Shown: piece after piece, positions 1 through 5,710 of the stretch | Layout of the letters: the number at the start of each line of letters is the position of its first letter | How positions within the stretch are numbered: the first letter of the stretch is position 1 | Assembly (NCBI GenBank): GCA_031287845.1 | Contig: JAITSI010000046.1 | Span: 1 to 5,819, forward strand | DNA length: 5,819 nt | Source: Puniceicoccales bacterium | Lineage (GTDB): Bacteria; Verrucomicrobiota; Verrucomicrobiia; Opitutales; JAIRLM01 | Direction of reading: 5' to 3' | Translations under genes and position numbers: made by a program | The notes under the pieces: model-generated | Database searches by the model: none | What the model was told of the DNA's origin: nothing | Seen by the model: the letters and a program-made list of their open reading frames with translations, nothing else

Positions 1-277
1 TCCGTCCGGCGTCCCGAGCGAAGCGAGGGATGATAGCGCATTGCGCGCCGGACGGTACGGCACTCCGTGGGCGGGGGATTGGCAAAGGGGCGCGGCAGCC
101 CCCTTTGGAACCTCCCGGCCTCTAGGCCGGCCAAGCCAATTGGGGGCTTTGCCCCCGGCTCCGCTGTGCTCCGCTTCCTCCAGGCCATCGGTGCCGTGGC
201 GGCGGCATTTCGCGGGGGGGAGTTCCAGAGGGGGCGCAGCCCCACCGTCAACCGGCGGCCCGGTTTTACGGGTCCTG
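1..277 (-). repeat. Modular palindromic repeat, copy A (gamma-beta-alpha, most complete copy)
   Basis: This stretch is the reverse complement of material found again at 3557-3751 (B), 4021-4146 (C) and 5507-5710 (D). The gamma module is 240-277, beta about 110-239 and alpha 1-109. Alpha matches B with about 3 differences in roughly 105 nt, and gamma matches B with 1 difference in 38 nt. Visible hairpins are a 10-bp stem (2-11 with 46-55), an AAAGGGG/CCCCTTT stem (84-106), a GGGGGC/GCCCCC stem with loop TTT (142-156) and an AACCGG/CCGGTT stem (250-265). The copy may continue to the left of the window. It carries no credible protein and no transposase. Its gamma end overlaps the last codons of the gene at 266-1156. 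It could be a non-autonomous element of MITE or REP type, or a structured 3'-end element; the sequence alone does not decide. Confidence 0.85.
250..265 (-). terminator. Hairpin just after the PRPP-synthetase-like stop codon (candidate 3'-end structure)
   Basis: AACCGG (250-255) and CCGGTT (260-265) form a perfect 6-bp stem with a 4-nt loop, directly after the TAA at 268-266 on the minus strand. No U-run follows on the minus strand, so it is not a classical intrinsic terminator for this gene. It could protect the mRNA 3' end or help termination. On the plus strand it is followed by TTTT. The same hairpin lies 16 nt after the antiporter stop, with a different loop base. Confidence 0.35.
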
Positions 278-1156
278 CCCATAGGATGCTTCTCTGCGCT
301 GGCCGAAGATTTTTTCCAGCAGCGGCTGGGCCAGGGGAACCACGGCGCAGGCTGCCGGCCGCGGGTGGTGCACCAGGTCACCGACGGCCAGGGACCGCAC
401 TCCTGGCAGGCCTTGCAGCATTTCCAGCACGGCGGGCCGGCAGAGGGCGTAGGTCGCGGCCATGGCGATGGAGCGGGCACCCAGTCGCAGCAATTCCCTT
501 GCCGCTCCGGCCATGGTTCCGCCGCCCACGATTTCATCGTCGAAGAGGAGCACGTCCCGGCCATGGGGAAGGCGCAGCTGATCCGGCGAGAGCTGGCAGT
601 GGCCTGTCTTGTCCAGGGTCAGGCTTGCCACGGCGAGGGAATCCGCCAGCTGGCGCACGGCCCCGTGGCGGCCCAGGTCCGGACTCACCGCGAGCCCGAT
701 GCCGCTGCCGCGGAAATGGTCCGCCCAGAGGGACAGCGTCGGCCGCTGCAGGAATGGCAGGTCCAGGTGGCGCAGGTAGTGGTCGCCGTGCAGGTCGAAG
801 AAGATGTGCCGGTCCACGGGCAGGGAGCGGAGCAGTCCGCCGTAGGCCCGCAGGCAGGGGAGCTGGTTGGCGCGGCTGTAGTCGGCGTAGGGATGGGCCA
901 GGAGCAGGGGTCCTTTGTGCCATTCCCGCAGGGCCTGGACTGCGATTGCGCTCCTCAGCAGCCGCCGTTCCGGGGTTTCTCCAAAGTTTTTCGTTGCCCA
1001 GAGCAGGACGGCCGACGCCGGGTGCAGCGGTTCCGCGGCGATGGAGCAGTGGCCTCCGGGAAAGCGGCGCAGGTTGAGCCGCCCCAGCCGGCAGGGGAGC
1101 TGGTCCGCGGAAGGAGGATGGCGATTTCCCAGCGCGTAGAGGGCAATGGACTCCAT
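266..1156 (-). CDS. Diverged ribose-phosphate pyrophosphokinase (PRPP synthetase)-like protein
   Basis: The 296-residue product has the two-domain layout of the PRPP synthetase family (usually about 310-320 aa), whose active members make PRPP from ribose 5-phosphate and ATP in the cytosol. Family landmarks, by eye: FPGGH (32-36, usual FSDGE), AHPYADYSRANQ (87-98, usual PYFGYARQDR), DLH (121-123), VSPDLG (157-162, usual VSPDIGG), a lysine at K183 near the usual catalytic Lys, and FDDEIVGGGT (205-214, the ribose-phosphate loop, usual VDDMIDTGGT). Part of the ATP-binding RQDR motif (now RANQ) and the ATH motif (now ATY, 234-236) have changed. It may be a divergent enzyme or a non-catalytic relative; bacterial genomes often carry a separate standard prs. 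The ATG start lies 6 nt after the upstream aminotransferase stop, with no Shine-Dalgarno, so translation is probably coupled. The last residues (QDP) and the TAA are encoded within repeat A, so the native C-terminus may have been replaced. Confidence 0.8.
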   Translation of the reverse strand: MESIALYALGNRHPPSADQLPCRLGRLNLRRFPGGHCSIAAEPLHPASAVLLWATKNFGETPERRLLRSAIAVQALREWHKGPLLLAHPYADYSRANQLPCLRAYGGLLRSLPVDRHIFFDLHGDHYLRHLDLPFLQRPTLSLWADHFRGSGIGLAVSPDLGRHGAVRQLADSLAVASLTLDKTGHCQLSPDQLRLPHGRDVLLFDDEIVGGGTMAGAARELLRLGARSIAMAATYALCRPAVLEMLQGLPGVRSLAVGDLVHHPRPAACAVVPLAQPLLEKIFGQRREASYGQDP

Positions 1157-1162
1157 GGCAGG

Positions 1163-2002
1163 TTAGAATGCCGGCCTGCTGGCCAGCCGCAGCCTTGCCG
1201 CGAAGTCCTGGGCAAGGGTTGTAATTTTTGCCCCGGCCTTGCCGTCGCCGATGGCCGTTCCGTCGATGGAGCTGATTGGCACAGGCTCGCAGAGCTCGTT
1301 GAGGAAAAAGCACTCCCCCGATGCCTGCAGGTCCCGCAGCTTCAACTTCTGCACGCTCACCTTGATGTCCATTTCCCCAAAAAGTTCCAGGGCAAGCTGG
1401 CCGGTGATGGGCGGCCGGACCAGCTCCGCCATCCAAATTCCCTTGCTGTGCAGTGCGAAGAGCTCTCCCCCCGTGCAGCAGCTGATGAAGCCGTCGCCGT
1501 CCAGGATGATCGCCTCCCTTGCCTTGCGCCTTGCCACGTGGAGCCTGGCCAGCCGCGTCCCCGCCCGCGCCAGCAGGTTCCGCTCCATGAGCAGTACCGA
1601 GGCGTCCACGGGAAAGTTTGCCAGCGATGCCGCGGCGATCGGCTCCGCCAGTTTGTCGCCGGTGGCGGGCCGCTTTGTGGCGATGATGGCCACCGTTGGC
1701 TCCTCGTTGCGGTTGCCGGCGATGAGGAAGAGCTCCATGGTGGCATCCTGGCCCTCGTAGCCGTTCATGTCGTAGGTGGCGGCCAGCGCCTCCTTCAGGT
1801 CATTGGCGTCCGCAGGGAATGGCATGGCCAGCTCCCCGGCCACCTCCCGCAGGCGCTGCAGGCGCTCCGGCAGGTGAAAGAATAGGCCGGCACGGCAGCA
1901 AAATAGGGTCCTAAGGCCAAGGCCCGTCCGCACCCCGGAGCCAAGGAGGGAGACCTTTGCGTCCTCGGCGGAGTAGAGCTTTCCACTGATGTAAACTTTC
2001 AC
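1163..2002 (-). CDS. Class IV (BCAT/PabC/D-amino acid type) aminotransferase-like protein, catalytic Lys not found
   Basis: The 279-residue product matches the fold-type IV PLP enzyme layout: N-terminal VYISGKLYSAEDAKVSLLGSG (3-23), a HLPERLQRL segment (43-51, usual HleRL phosphate-binding region), EAIILDGDGFIS (163-174, usual EaillD..G.v.E), and FFLNELCEPVPISSIDG (232-248, usual FLTNS...PV..IDG). Family members include branched-chain aminotransferases, 4-amino-4-deoxychorismate lyase and D-amino acid aminotransferase; which one this is cannot be told. The Lys that binds PLP should fall about 15-22 residues before EAIILD, but there is no Lys between 118 and 159. The usual E.t..N motif reads SCCTGGE (174-180). 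It may be a pseudoenzyme or highly diverged. The start is GTG (2002-2000); the N-terminus then aligns to the family without excess. There is no Shine-Dalgarno, and a TACAAT box sits 6 nt upstream. It is the first gene of an operon with the PRPP-synthetase-like gene 6 nt downstream. Confidence 0.82.
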   Translation of the reverse strand: MKVYISGKLYSAEDAKVSLLGSGVRTGLGLRTLFCCRAGLFFHLPERLQRLREVAGELAMPFPADANDLKEALAATYDMNGYEGQDATMELFLIAGNRNEEPTVAIIATKRPATGDKLAEPIAAASLANFPVDASVLLMERNLLARAGTRLARLHVARRKAREAIILDGDGFISCCTGGELFALHSKGIWMAELVRPPITGQLALELFGEMDIKVSVQKLKLRDLQASGECFFLNELCEPVPISSIDGTAIGDGKAGAKITTLAQDFAARLRLASRPAF

Positions 2003-2037
2003 GGGAGAATTGTAGCCGGGCGCGGGGGAAAGGGAAC
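2003..2037 (-). promoter_or_regulatory. Candidate promoter for the aminotransferase operon, possibly leaderless
   Basis: On the minus strand TACAAT (2014-2009), one mismatch from TATAAT, lies 6 nt before the GTG start codon. A transcript from it would begin at or next to the GTG, giving a leaderless mRNA, which fits the lack of a Shine-Dalgarno. The best -35 candidate about 16-17 nt upstream is weak (TTCCCT, 2036-2031). The whole divergent gap (2003-2086) is 84 nt and must also hold the antiporter promoter. A TTGACA at 2051-2056 on the plus strand has no good -10 partner at 17 nt. Confidence 0.35.
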
Positions 2038-2086
2038 TGTTTTTTCCCCGTTGACATCCGTTTTTCCTCCGCCAGTTTCCCAGCCC

Positions 2087-3556
2087 ATGCGCACTTTTCT
2101 TGCGGTTTTTTTGCTGCTGGGCATTTGCGTGGGCCGGATGCAGGGCAGCGCCGGGCCTTCCCCGTCCGCCTTCCCCGCCCCGCTATCCTTCTACCAGAGC
2201 CAGGAGGCTGCCCTGGAGCTGCTCTCCGGCTCGCCCCTGACCCTCTGGCAGACCCTGGTCCACCGGGCAATGGAGCAGCCCATGAACGTGCTGGTGAGTG
2301 CCCTATTCCTCGGCGCCATCGTCCACACCTTCCTGGCACCGCGCATCGGCCGCCTGGCCCGCCAGCTGGAGGAGCGCGGCGCGGCTCCCTTTCCCAGCAC
2401 TCTCTGCCACTATCTGGGCGAGGTGGAGGCGATTTTTGGCATTTGGGTCATCCCCGTCGCGCTCACCATGGGGATCCGCTTCGGCTGGCACAGTTTCACC
2501 GGCTACCTGCAAAAGGTTTCCTACAACGAGCCCATGTTCGTGATCGTCATCATGGCCATGGCGGCGACGCGGCCGGTCATCGCCTGCGCCGAGCGACTGC
2601 TGGGATTTTTGGCCGGCCTGGGCAGGGGAACGCCCGGCGCCTGGTGGATTTCCATCCTGCTCATCGCCCCCCTGCTCGGCTCCTTTATCACGGAGCCGGC
2701 CGCCATCACCATCGCCGCCCTGCTGCTCGCCCGCAAGTTCTACGACCACCGGCCCTCGCCCCGGCTTGCCTACGCCACCATCGGCCTGCTCTTCGTCAAC
2801 GTTTCCGTTGGAGGAGCACTGAGCCACTTCGCCGCCCCTCCCATCCTCATGGTGGCATCGCTGTGGCACTGGGACATGGCCTGGGTCTTTCGCCACTTTG
2901 GATTGCCCGTCCTTGCCGGGATTACCCTCTCCACGCTGTCCTACGCCCTGCTGTTCCGCCGAGAGCTGGCCCGCCTGGCCACGGTCCCAACGGCCCGGCC
3001 TCCCTCCCACGACCAGCGGGGCGCTCCTTTCTGGGTGACTGCCTCCCACCTGCTGTTCATCGGCTGGACAGTCTTCAATTTGCACACTCCCCAGGTTTTT
3101 TGGTTTTCCTTTCTTATTTTCCTGGCCTTCATGCGGGCCACGGCGCCATACCAGTCCCCTCTCCGCTTCCGCGAGCCCCTGCTCGTGGGATTTTTCCTGG
3201 CCGGCCTCGTCACCCACGGCGGGCTGCAGGAGTGGTGGATCGCTCCGCTGGTGGAGGATCTCTCCGCCCGGACCCTGTTTCTCGGCTCGGCCCTCCTCTC
3301 CACGTTCAACGACAACGCGGCGGTCACCTACCTCACCACCCTTGTCCCCAAGTTCTGGGACAACCAGGCCCTGCAGTACGCCGTGGTGAGCGGGGCCCTC
3401 ACCGGTGGCGGACTCACGCTCATTGCCAACGCCCCCAACCCGGCCGGCCAATCCCTGCTCCAGCGCTATTTCCAGGGGGGCATCGCGCCGCTCAAGCTCG
3501 CCGCAGCGGCGGCCCTTCCCACCGCAATCGTTGGCTGCTGTTTCCTGCTGCTCTAG
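2087..3556 (+). CDS. Putative Na+/H+ antiporter (PF07399-type), multi-pass membrane protein
   Basis: The 489-residue inner-membrane protein probably exchanges Na+ for H+; family substrate knowledge is largely predicted. It starts with a hydrophobic signal or first helix (about 1-18), and has about ten further hydrophobic segments, for example near 64-84, 114-131, 147-164, 185-216, 228-260, 272-290, 315-350, 364-378, 394-420 and 465-489. The strongest family marks are GSFITEPAAIT (198-208), FNDNAAVTYL (407-416) and TGGGLTLIANAPNPAGQ (439-455). The two half-motifs, each with an acidic or Asn residue in a broken hydrophobic stretch, resemble the paired unwound helices of ion transporters. I chose ATG 2087 over the in-frame TTG 2051 because it begins directly at the signal-like segment; TTG would add 12 residues (P/S-rich) and cannot be excluded. 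No Shine-Dalgarno is seen. The gene is divergent from the aminotransferase operon, and repeat B begins within a few nt of its TAG. Confidence 0.85.
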   Translation: MRTFLAVFLLLGICVGRMQGSAGPSPSAFPAPLSFYQSQEAALELLSGSPLTLWQTLVHRAMEQPMNVLVSALFLGAIVHTFLAPRIGRLARQLEERGAAPFPSTLCHYLGEVEAIFGIWVIPVALTMGIRFGWHSFTGYLQKVSYNEPMFVIVIMAMAATRPVIACAERLLGFLAGLGRGTPGAWWISILLIAPLLGSFITEPAAITIAALLLARKFYDHRPSPRLAYATIGLLFVNVSVGGALSHFAAPPILMVASLWHWDMAWVFRHFGLPVLAGITLSTLSYALLFRRELARLATVPTARPPSHDQRGAPFWVTASHLLFIGWTVFNLHTPQVFWFSFLIFLAFMRATAPYQSPLRFREPLLVGFFLAGLVTHGGLQEWWIAPLVEDLSARTLFLGSALLSTFNDNAAVTYLTTLVPKFWDNQALQYAVVSGALTGGGLTLIANAPNPAGQSLLQRYFQGGIAPLKLAAAAALPTAIVGCCFLLL

Positions 3557-3751
3557 GGTCAGGACCCGTAAAACCGGTCCGCCGGTTGACGGTGGGGCTG
3601 GAGGTCGCAAAGGGGCCCGGCCGGCCCTGGAGGCCGGGAGGTCGCAAAGGGGGCTGCCGCGCCCCTTTGCCAATTCCCCGCCCACGGAGTGCCGTACCGT
3701 CCGGCGCGCAATGCGCTATCGTCTCTCGCTTCGCTCGGGACGCCGGACGGA
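3557..3751 (+). repeat. Modular palindromic repeat, copy B (gamma plus alpha, beta mostly deleted)
   Basis: Gamma (3560-3597) and alpha (about 3640-3751) match copy A in inverted orientation; A position p pairs with B position 3752-p through alpha. The beta module of about 100 nt is missing: after GGGGCTG (3594-3600) the sequence jumps to GGAGGTCGCAAAGGGG. That 16-mer occurs twice, at 3600-3615 and 3637-3652, so the junction is marked by a direct repeat of period 37. Hairpins are AACCGG/CCGGTT (3572-3587), GCAAAGGGG/CCCCTTTGC with a 9-nt loop (3644-3670) and a 10-bp stem (3697-3706 with 3741-3750). The copy starts directly after the antiporter stop codon. Confidence 0.85.
3572..3587 (+). terminator. 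Hairpin downstream of the antiporter stop (candidate 3'-end structure)
   Basis: AACCGG-TCCG-CCGGTT forms a perfect 6-bp stem starting 16 nt after the TAG at 3554-3556. No U-run follows (GACGG), so factor-independent termination is not clearly supported. It is the counterpart of the hairpin at 250-265 that follows the PRPP-synthetase-like gene; stems are identical and the loop differs by one base. A stronger 9-bp stem follows at 3644-3670. Confidence 0.35.
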
Positions 3752-4020
3752 CGGGCGTTGCGGACGGTTCCATCCAAAGCTGGCGGGCCGGCCCAACCCC
3801 AGGAGATGATAGAATAAGGTGCTGGGCGATGCTTCTGCCATGGCAGATGCCATGGGCAGCGCGCAGGTCGCCCCGCGTAGCTCTTTTACCATCAGGGCCG
3901 GCCCGCGGCACTGCCCGCTCCGCCGGGCAGCGCCCGTAAGCGGCCTTTCCCTCAAGAAGTCAAGTTCCTGTACAACAGGTCTGTATCGGTCACTTTTCCA
4001 GGTGGAGGTGGAGTGTGGTT
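3752..4020. other. Non-coding stretch between repeats B and C, no gene recognised
   Basis: This holds no ORF with a recognisable product. It contains the delta module (3827-3878) and two exact GGGCCGGCCC palindromes (3785-3794 and 3895-3904). Other structure includes a CTGCCCG/CGGGCAG hairpin with a 6-nt loop (3911-3930), a small CCTGT/ACAGG hairpin near 3967-3979, and a GGTGGA doublet close to 4000. The part from about 3931 to 4010 is less GC-rich and shows no match to other parts of the window. It may be older intergenic DNA or a gene remnant; I cannot tell which. Confidence 0.6.
3827..3878 (+). repeat. Delta repeat module, copy 1
   Basis: CGATGCTTCTGC (3827-3838) and a 23-nt segment (3856-3878) are both found again, exactly, at 5781-5792 and 5797-5819. 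The two copies differ in the middle: here 17 nt, in the other copy 4 nt. The extra bases form a tandem palindrome: CTGCCATGGCAG (3836-3847), and CATGGCA/TGCCATG with a 2-nt loop. This looks like expansion or contraction at a palindrome. Confidence 0.75.
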
Positions 4021-4146
4021 AGGGCTGCGACCCTCTGACCCCCCGCAAAATGCCGTTGCCACGGCACCGATGGCTTGGGGGAAGCGAAGCTGGGGGCAGG
4101 GCCCCCAAATGGGCCCGGCCGGCCCTCGAGGCCCCGGCCGGCCCTC
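4021..4146 (+). repeat. Modular palindromic repeat, copy C (beta only, subtype 2)
   Basis: This beyond-doubt beta copy shares the 32-nt core (4043-4074) with D (5549-5580; 2 differences) and A (184-215, reversed; 3 differences). Its second part, 4077-4133, is identical over 57 nt to 5723-5779. The GGGGGC/GCCCCC hairpin here has loop AGG (4092-4106). CCCGGCCGGCCCTC is present twice (4114-4127 and 4133-4146), a 19-nt-period direct repeat not present in other copies. Gamma and alpha are absent. It lies 33 nt past the stop codon of the membrane-protein gene at 4180-5436, so it is at the 3' side of that gene. Confidence 0.82.
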
Positions 4147-4179
4147 TTCGGATGGGGGTGGGGTGCAAATTTAGGAGTC

Positions 4180-5436
4180 CTACTTCTTTGGGCTGTCCAG
4201 GGACGACGGAGTCAGCGAATTCTGTCGCATGTCCCCCATGATGATGTCAATCTGGCTCGCCGACAACAGCTGCGCATTGGAATTTTTTTTCGGTTTCCAA
4301 TGGTTTTTCAGAACTTGGAATCGGTCTTTGATTTTCCCCAGATGTCCCGTGTGCAGGAAAAATAGAAATGCATGGGACAGGCACTTCACGATGGTGGAGA
4401 CGGCCAGCGATGCCATGGGCAGAAAATCCAGGCGCACCACCAGGCAAAGAATGGACAGGAACAGCTGGCCAATGGTTATCAGCCCCTCCCCCAGCCGTAT
4501 CCAGTTCTTCTGCCGCACCGCAACCTCCTCACCCGCCAGAATTGCCGTGGCGGTGATGGACCTGGGTGGGCTTGGGTCGTCCCGGGTCCCCGATCCATCC
4601 CCGGATTCCATCCCTTTCCCGGCCTCCTGCTGTCCCTGGGCCGGGTTGGCATCGGCCGCGGCGGTTCCTTCTCCTGGCCCGTTCTTCAATTCCTTCTGGA
4701 CCTGCTGCTCCATGTTGCGGCGCCAGCATAGCTTGATGAAGTAAAAGGTAAATACAACAACGCCAACGCCAAATTCAATGAGCAGGCTGGCCAGGGCGGG
4801 AACCAGGCCCAGCAATCCGCCGAAGAGGACCACGCCGCCGCCGATGCAGGCGCAGATGATGGTCACCCCGGCCGCCAGCAATCCCCAGCAGGCCTGGACG
4901 CTCTCGGTCCTGGCCGTCACATAGCGGTTTAAAAATTTTGGATTCACAAACTGCCTGGCCTCCGGCAGAATTGCCGGAGAATCCGGCTCTCCCGCTGTCC
5001 CATTTCCACCGCCGGCCCGGCCGATCGGGGAATTTTCCACGGAATCGACCACGGCCAGCCAATTTTTCTCCAGCCCGGCGTCCCGGGCATTTTCCTCCGG
5101 CGGCGTGGACGGCATTTTCCCTGCCAGCGCCAGCTCCCGTTTGCAGCGGCGCAGCAGGTACACGTCGCAGCAAATGAGAACGGCGCAGGCCACGGCCACG
5201 GATGCCAGGCCGCAGAGGGCCACCGGCCAGGTCATCATGGTCAGGGCCAACAACGTGGCGGTGATGACCACGGACAGCACCAGGGTCACCACGTCGGAGA
5301 CGAGACGGGACCACGCCCAATTCTGCTGAATTTCCGCGGCCGGCAGACGGGAACGCCCCTCAAAGCGCGCATTGAAACTTCCTATCACGGACGAAATGGC
5401 AATCTCCTTTTTGGGATGGCGCCCCTCCCCATGCAC
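4180..5436 (-). CDS. Unrecognised membrane protein with three two-helix units
   Basis: I do not recognise this 418-residue protein. It has six strongly hydrophobic segments in three pairs: about 46-68 and 72-95, 182-204 and 208-235, 316-336 and 340-361. The pairs look like copies of one unit: a short Trp/Tyr/Arg-containing lead (QQNWAWSRL at 37-45; NRYVTARTE at 170-178; RQKNWIRLGE at 308-317), a helix hairpin, then a basic exit (RRCKREL at 96-102; WRRNMEQQVQKEL at 238-250; KIKDRFQVLK at 368-377). By the positive-inside rule the leads, linkers and tail are probably cytoplasmic. The linkers (103-168 and 251-307) are rich in Gly, Pro, Glu, Asp and Ala and look disordered. The GTG start at 5436 lacks a Shine-Dalgarno; an AAGGAG lies inside the reading frame at codons 10-11, but no standard start codon follows it at the right distance. 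Sensible membrane topology throughout supports it as real. It could be a transporter accessory, scaffold or envelope protein; no function is assigned. Confidence 0.7.
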   Translation of the reverse strand: MHGEGRHPKKEIAISSVIGSFNARFEGRSRLPAAEIQQNWAWSRLVSDVVTLVLSVVITATLLALTMMTWPVALCGLASVAVACAVLICCDVYLLRRCKRELALAGKMPSTPPEENARDAGLEKNWLAVVDSVENSPIGRAGGGNGTAGEPDSPAILPEARQFVNPKFLNRYVTARTESVQACWGLLAAGVTIICACIGGGVVLFGGLLGLVPALASLLIEFGVGVVVFTFYFIKLCWRRNMEQQVQKELKNGPGEGTAAADANPAQGQQEAGKGMESGDGSGTRDDPSPPRSITATAILAGEEVAVRQKNWIRLGEGLITIGQLFLSILCLVVRLDFLPMASLAVSTIVKCLSHAFLFFLHTGHLGKIKDRFQVLKNHWKPKKNSNAQLLSASQIDIIMGDMRQNSLTPSSLDSPKK

Positions 5437-5459
5437 GGGATCGGGGCATTTGGCAAGAC

Positions 5460-5482
5460 AAAATGGATAGGCCGTCCATTTT
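5460..5482. promoter_or_regulatory. Inverted repeat upstream of the membrane-protein gene, candidate operator/promoter
   Basis: AAAATGGA (5460-5467) and TCCATTTT (5475-5482) are perfect 8-bp arms with a 7-nt centre, 23 nt before the GTG start of the minus-strand gene. The right arm overlaps a TAAAAT (5483-5478, minus strand) that could be a -10 box, and a run of A/T follows. This is the most AT-rich spot in a GC-rich window. It could be an operator for a dimeric repressor. A terminator is less likely, since the stem is AT-rich and nothing is transcribed into it from the left. Confidence 0.35.
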
Positions 5483-5506
5483 AAAAAAATTTCATCGAAT
5501 GGCCAT

Positions 5507-5710
5507 GGTCAGGTTGATGCCGGGGCTGCGCCCCCTCTGGCACTCCCCCCGCGAAATGCCGTTGCCATGGCACCGATGGCCCGAGAGAAACGCAGCGGAG
5601 CGAAGCCGGGGGCGTAGCCCCCAATTGGGCCCGGCCGGCCCTGGAGGCCGGGAGGTCGCAAAGGGGGCTGCCGCGCCCCTTTGCCAATCCCCCGCCCACG
5701 GAGTGCCGTA
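5507..5710 (+). repeat. Modular palindromic repeat, copy D (short gamma, beta subtype 1, partial alpha)
   Basis: The start GGTCAGG (5507-5513), followed by GGTTGA, looks like gamma with its hairpin region deleted: B has GGTCAGG, then about 20 nt more, then GGTTGA. Beta runs from about 5522 to 5650 and matches copy A reversed. The GGGGGC/GCCCCC hairpin has loop GTA (5608-5622). Alpha is present up to GTGCCGTA (5703-5710), including GCAAAGGGG/CCCCTTTGC (5658-5684), then stops. The rest of alpha as seen in A and B (their 10-bp stem) is replaced by the nested unit at 5710-5787. This copy lies upstream of the membrane-protein gene rather than after a stop codon. Confidence 0.85.

Noticed and set aside
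41..1885. Long plus-strand open frame (614 codons) across repeat A and both minus-strand genes
   Set aside because: Its translation is a low-complexity Gly/Arg/Ala/Gln/His mix with no family likeness, while the minus-strand frames match two known families over their full length. High GC removes stop codons in the shadow frames.
2051..2079. TTGACA at 2051 as the -35 of the antiporter promoter
   Set aside because: At 16-18 nt spacing no acceptable -10 is found (AGTTTC and neighbours), and the TSS would fall at or inside the start codon at 2087. I mention it only as a possibility.
2303..3685. Minus-strand open frame (460 codons) antisense to the antiporter, starting in repeat B
   Set aside because: The product is Gly/Glu/Gln-rich shadow sequence, and the plus strand encodes conserved antiporter motifs. 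Its start is inside the alpha module, which is open in several frames in every copy.
1..3751. Composite transposon bounded by repeats A and B
   Set aside because: No transposase is encoded in the block or in the repeats, and no target-site duplication can be tested because A meets the window edge. An inverted pair from an abundant repeat family is enough explanation.
2125..3939. Plus-strand open frame of 604 codons overlapping the antiporter in another frame
   Set aside because: Arg/Pro/His-rich shadow translation with no hydrophobic pattern; it runs through the repeat and is explained by GC bias.
3752..4020. tRNA or known structured RNA gene in the gap between B and C
   Set aside because: No cloverleaf with a T-loop GTTC motif or CCA-type acceptor could be laid out. 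Only simple hairpins are visible.
3557..4146. CRISPR array or tandem repeat cluster
   Set aside because: Repeats are not evenly spaced, differ in length and module content, and there are no spacers or cas genes.
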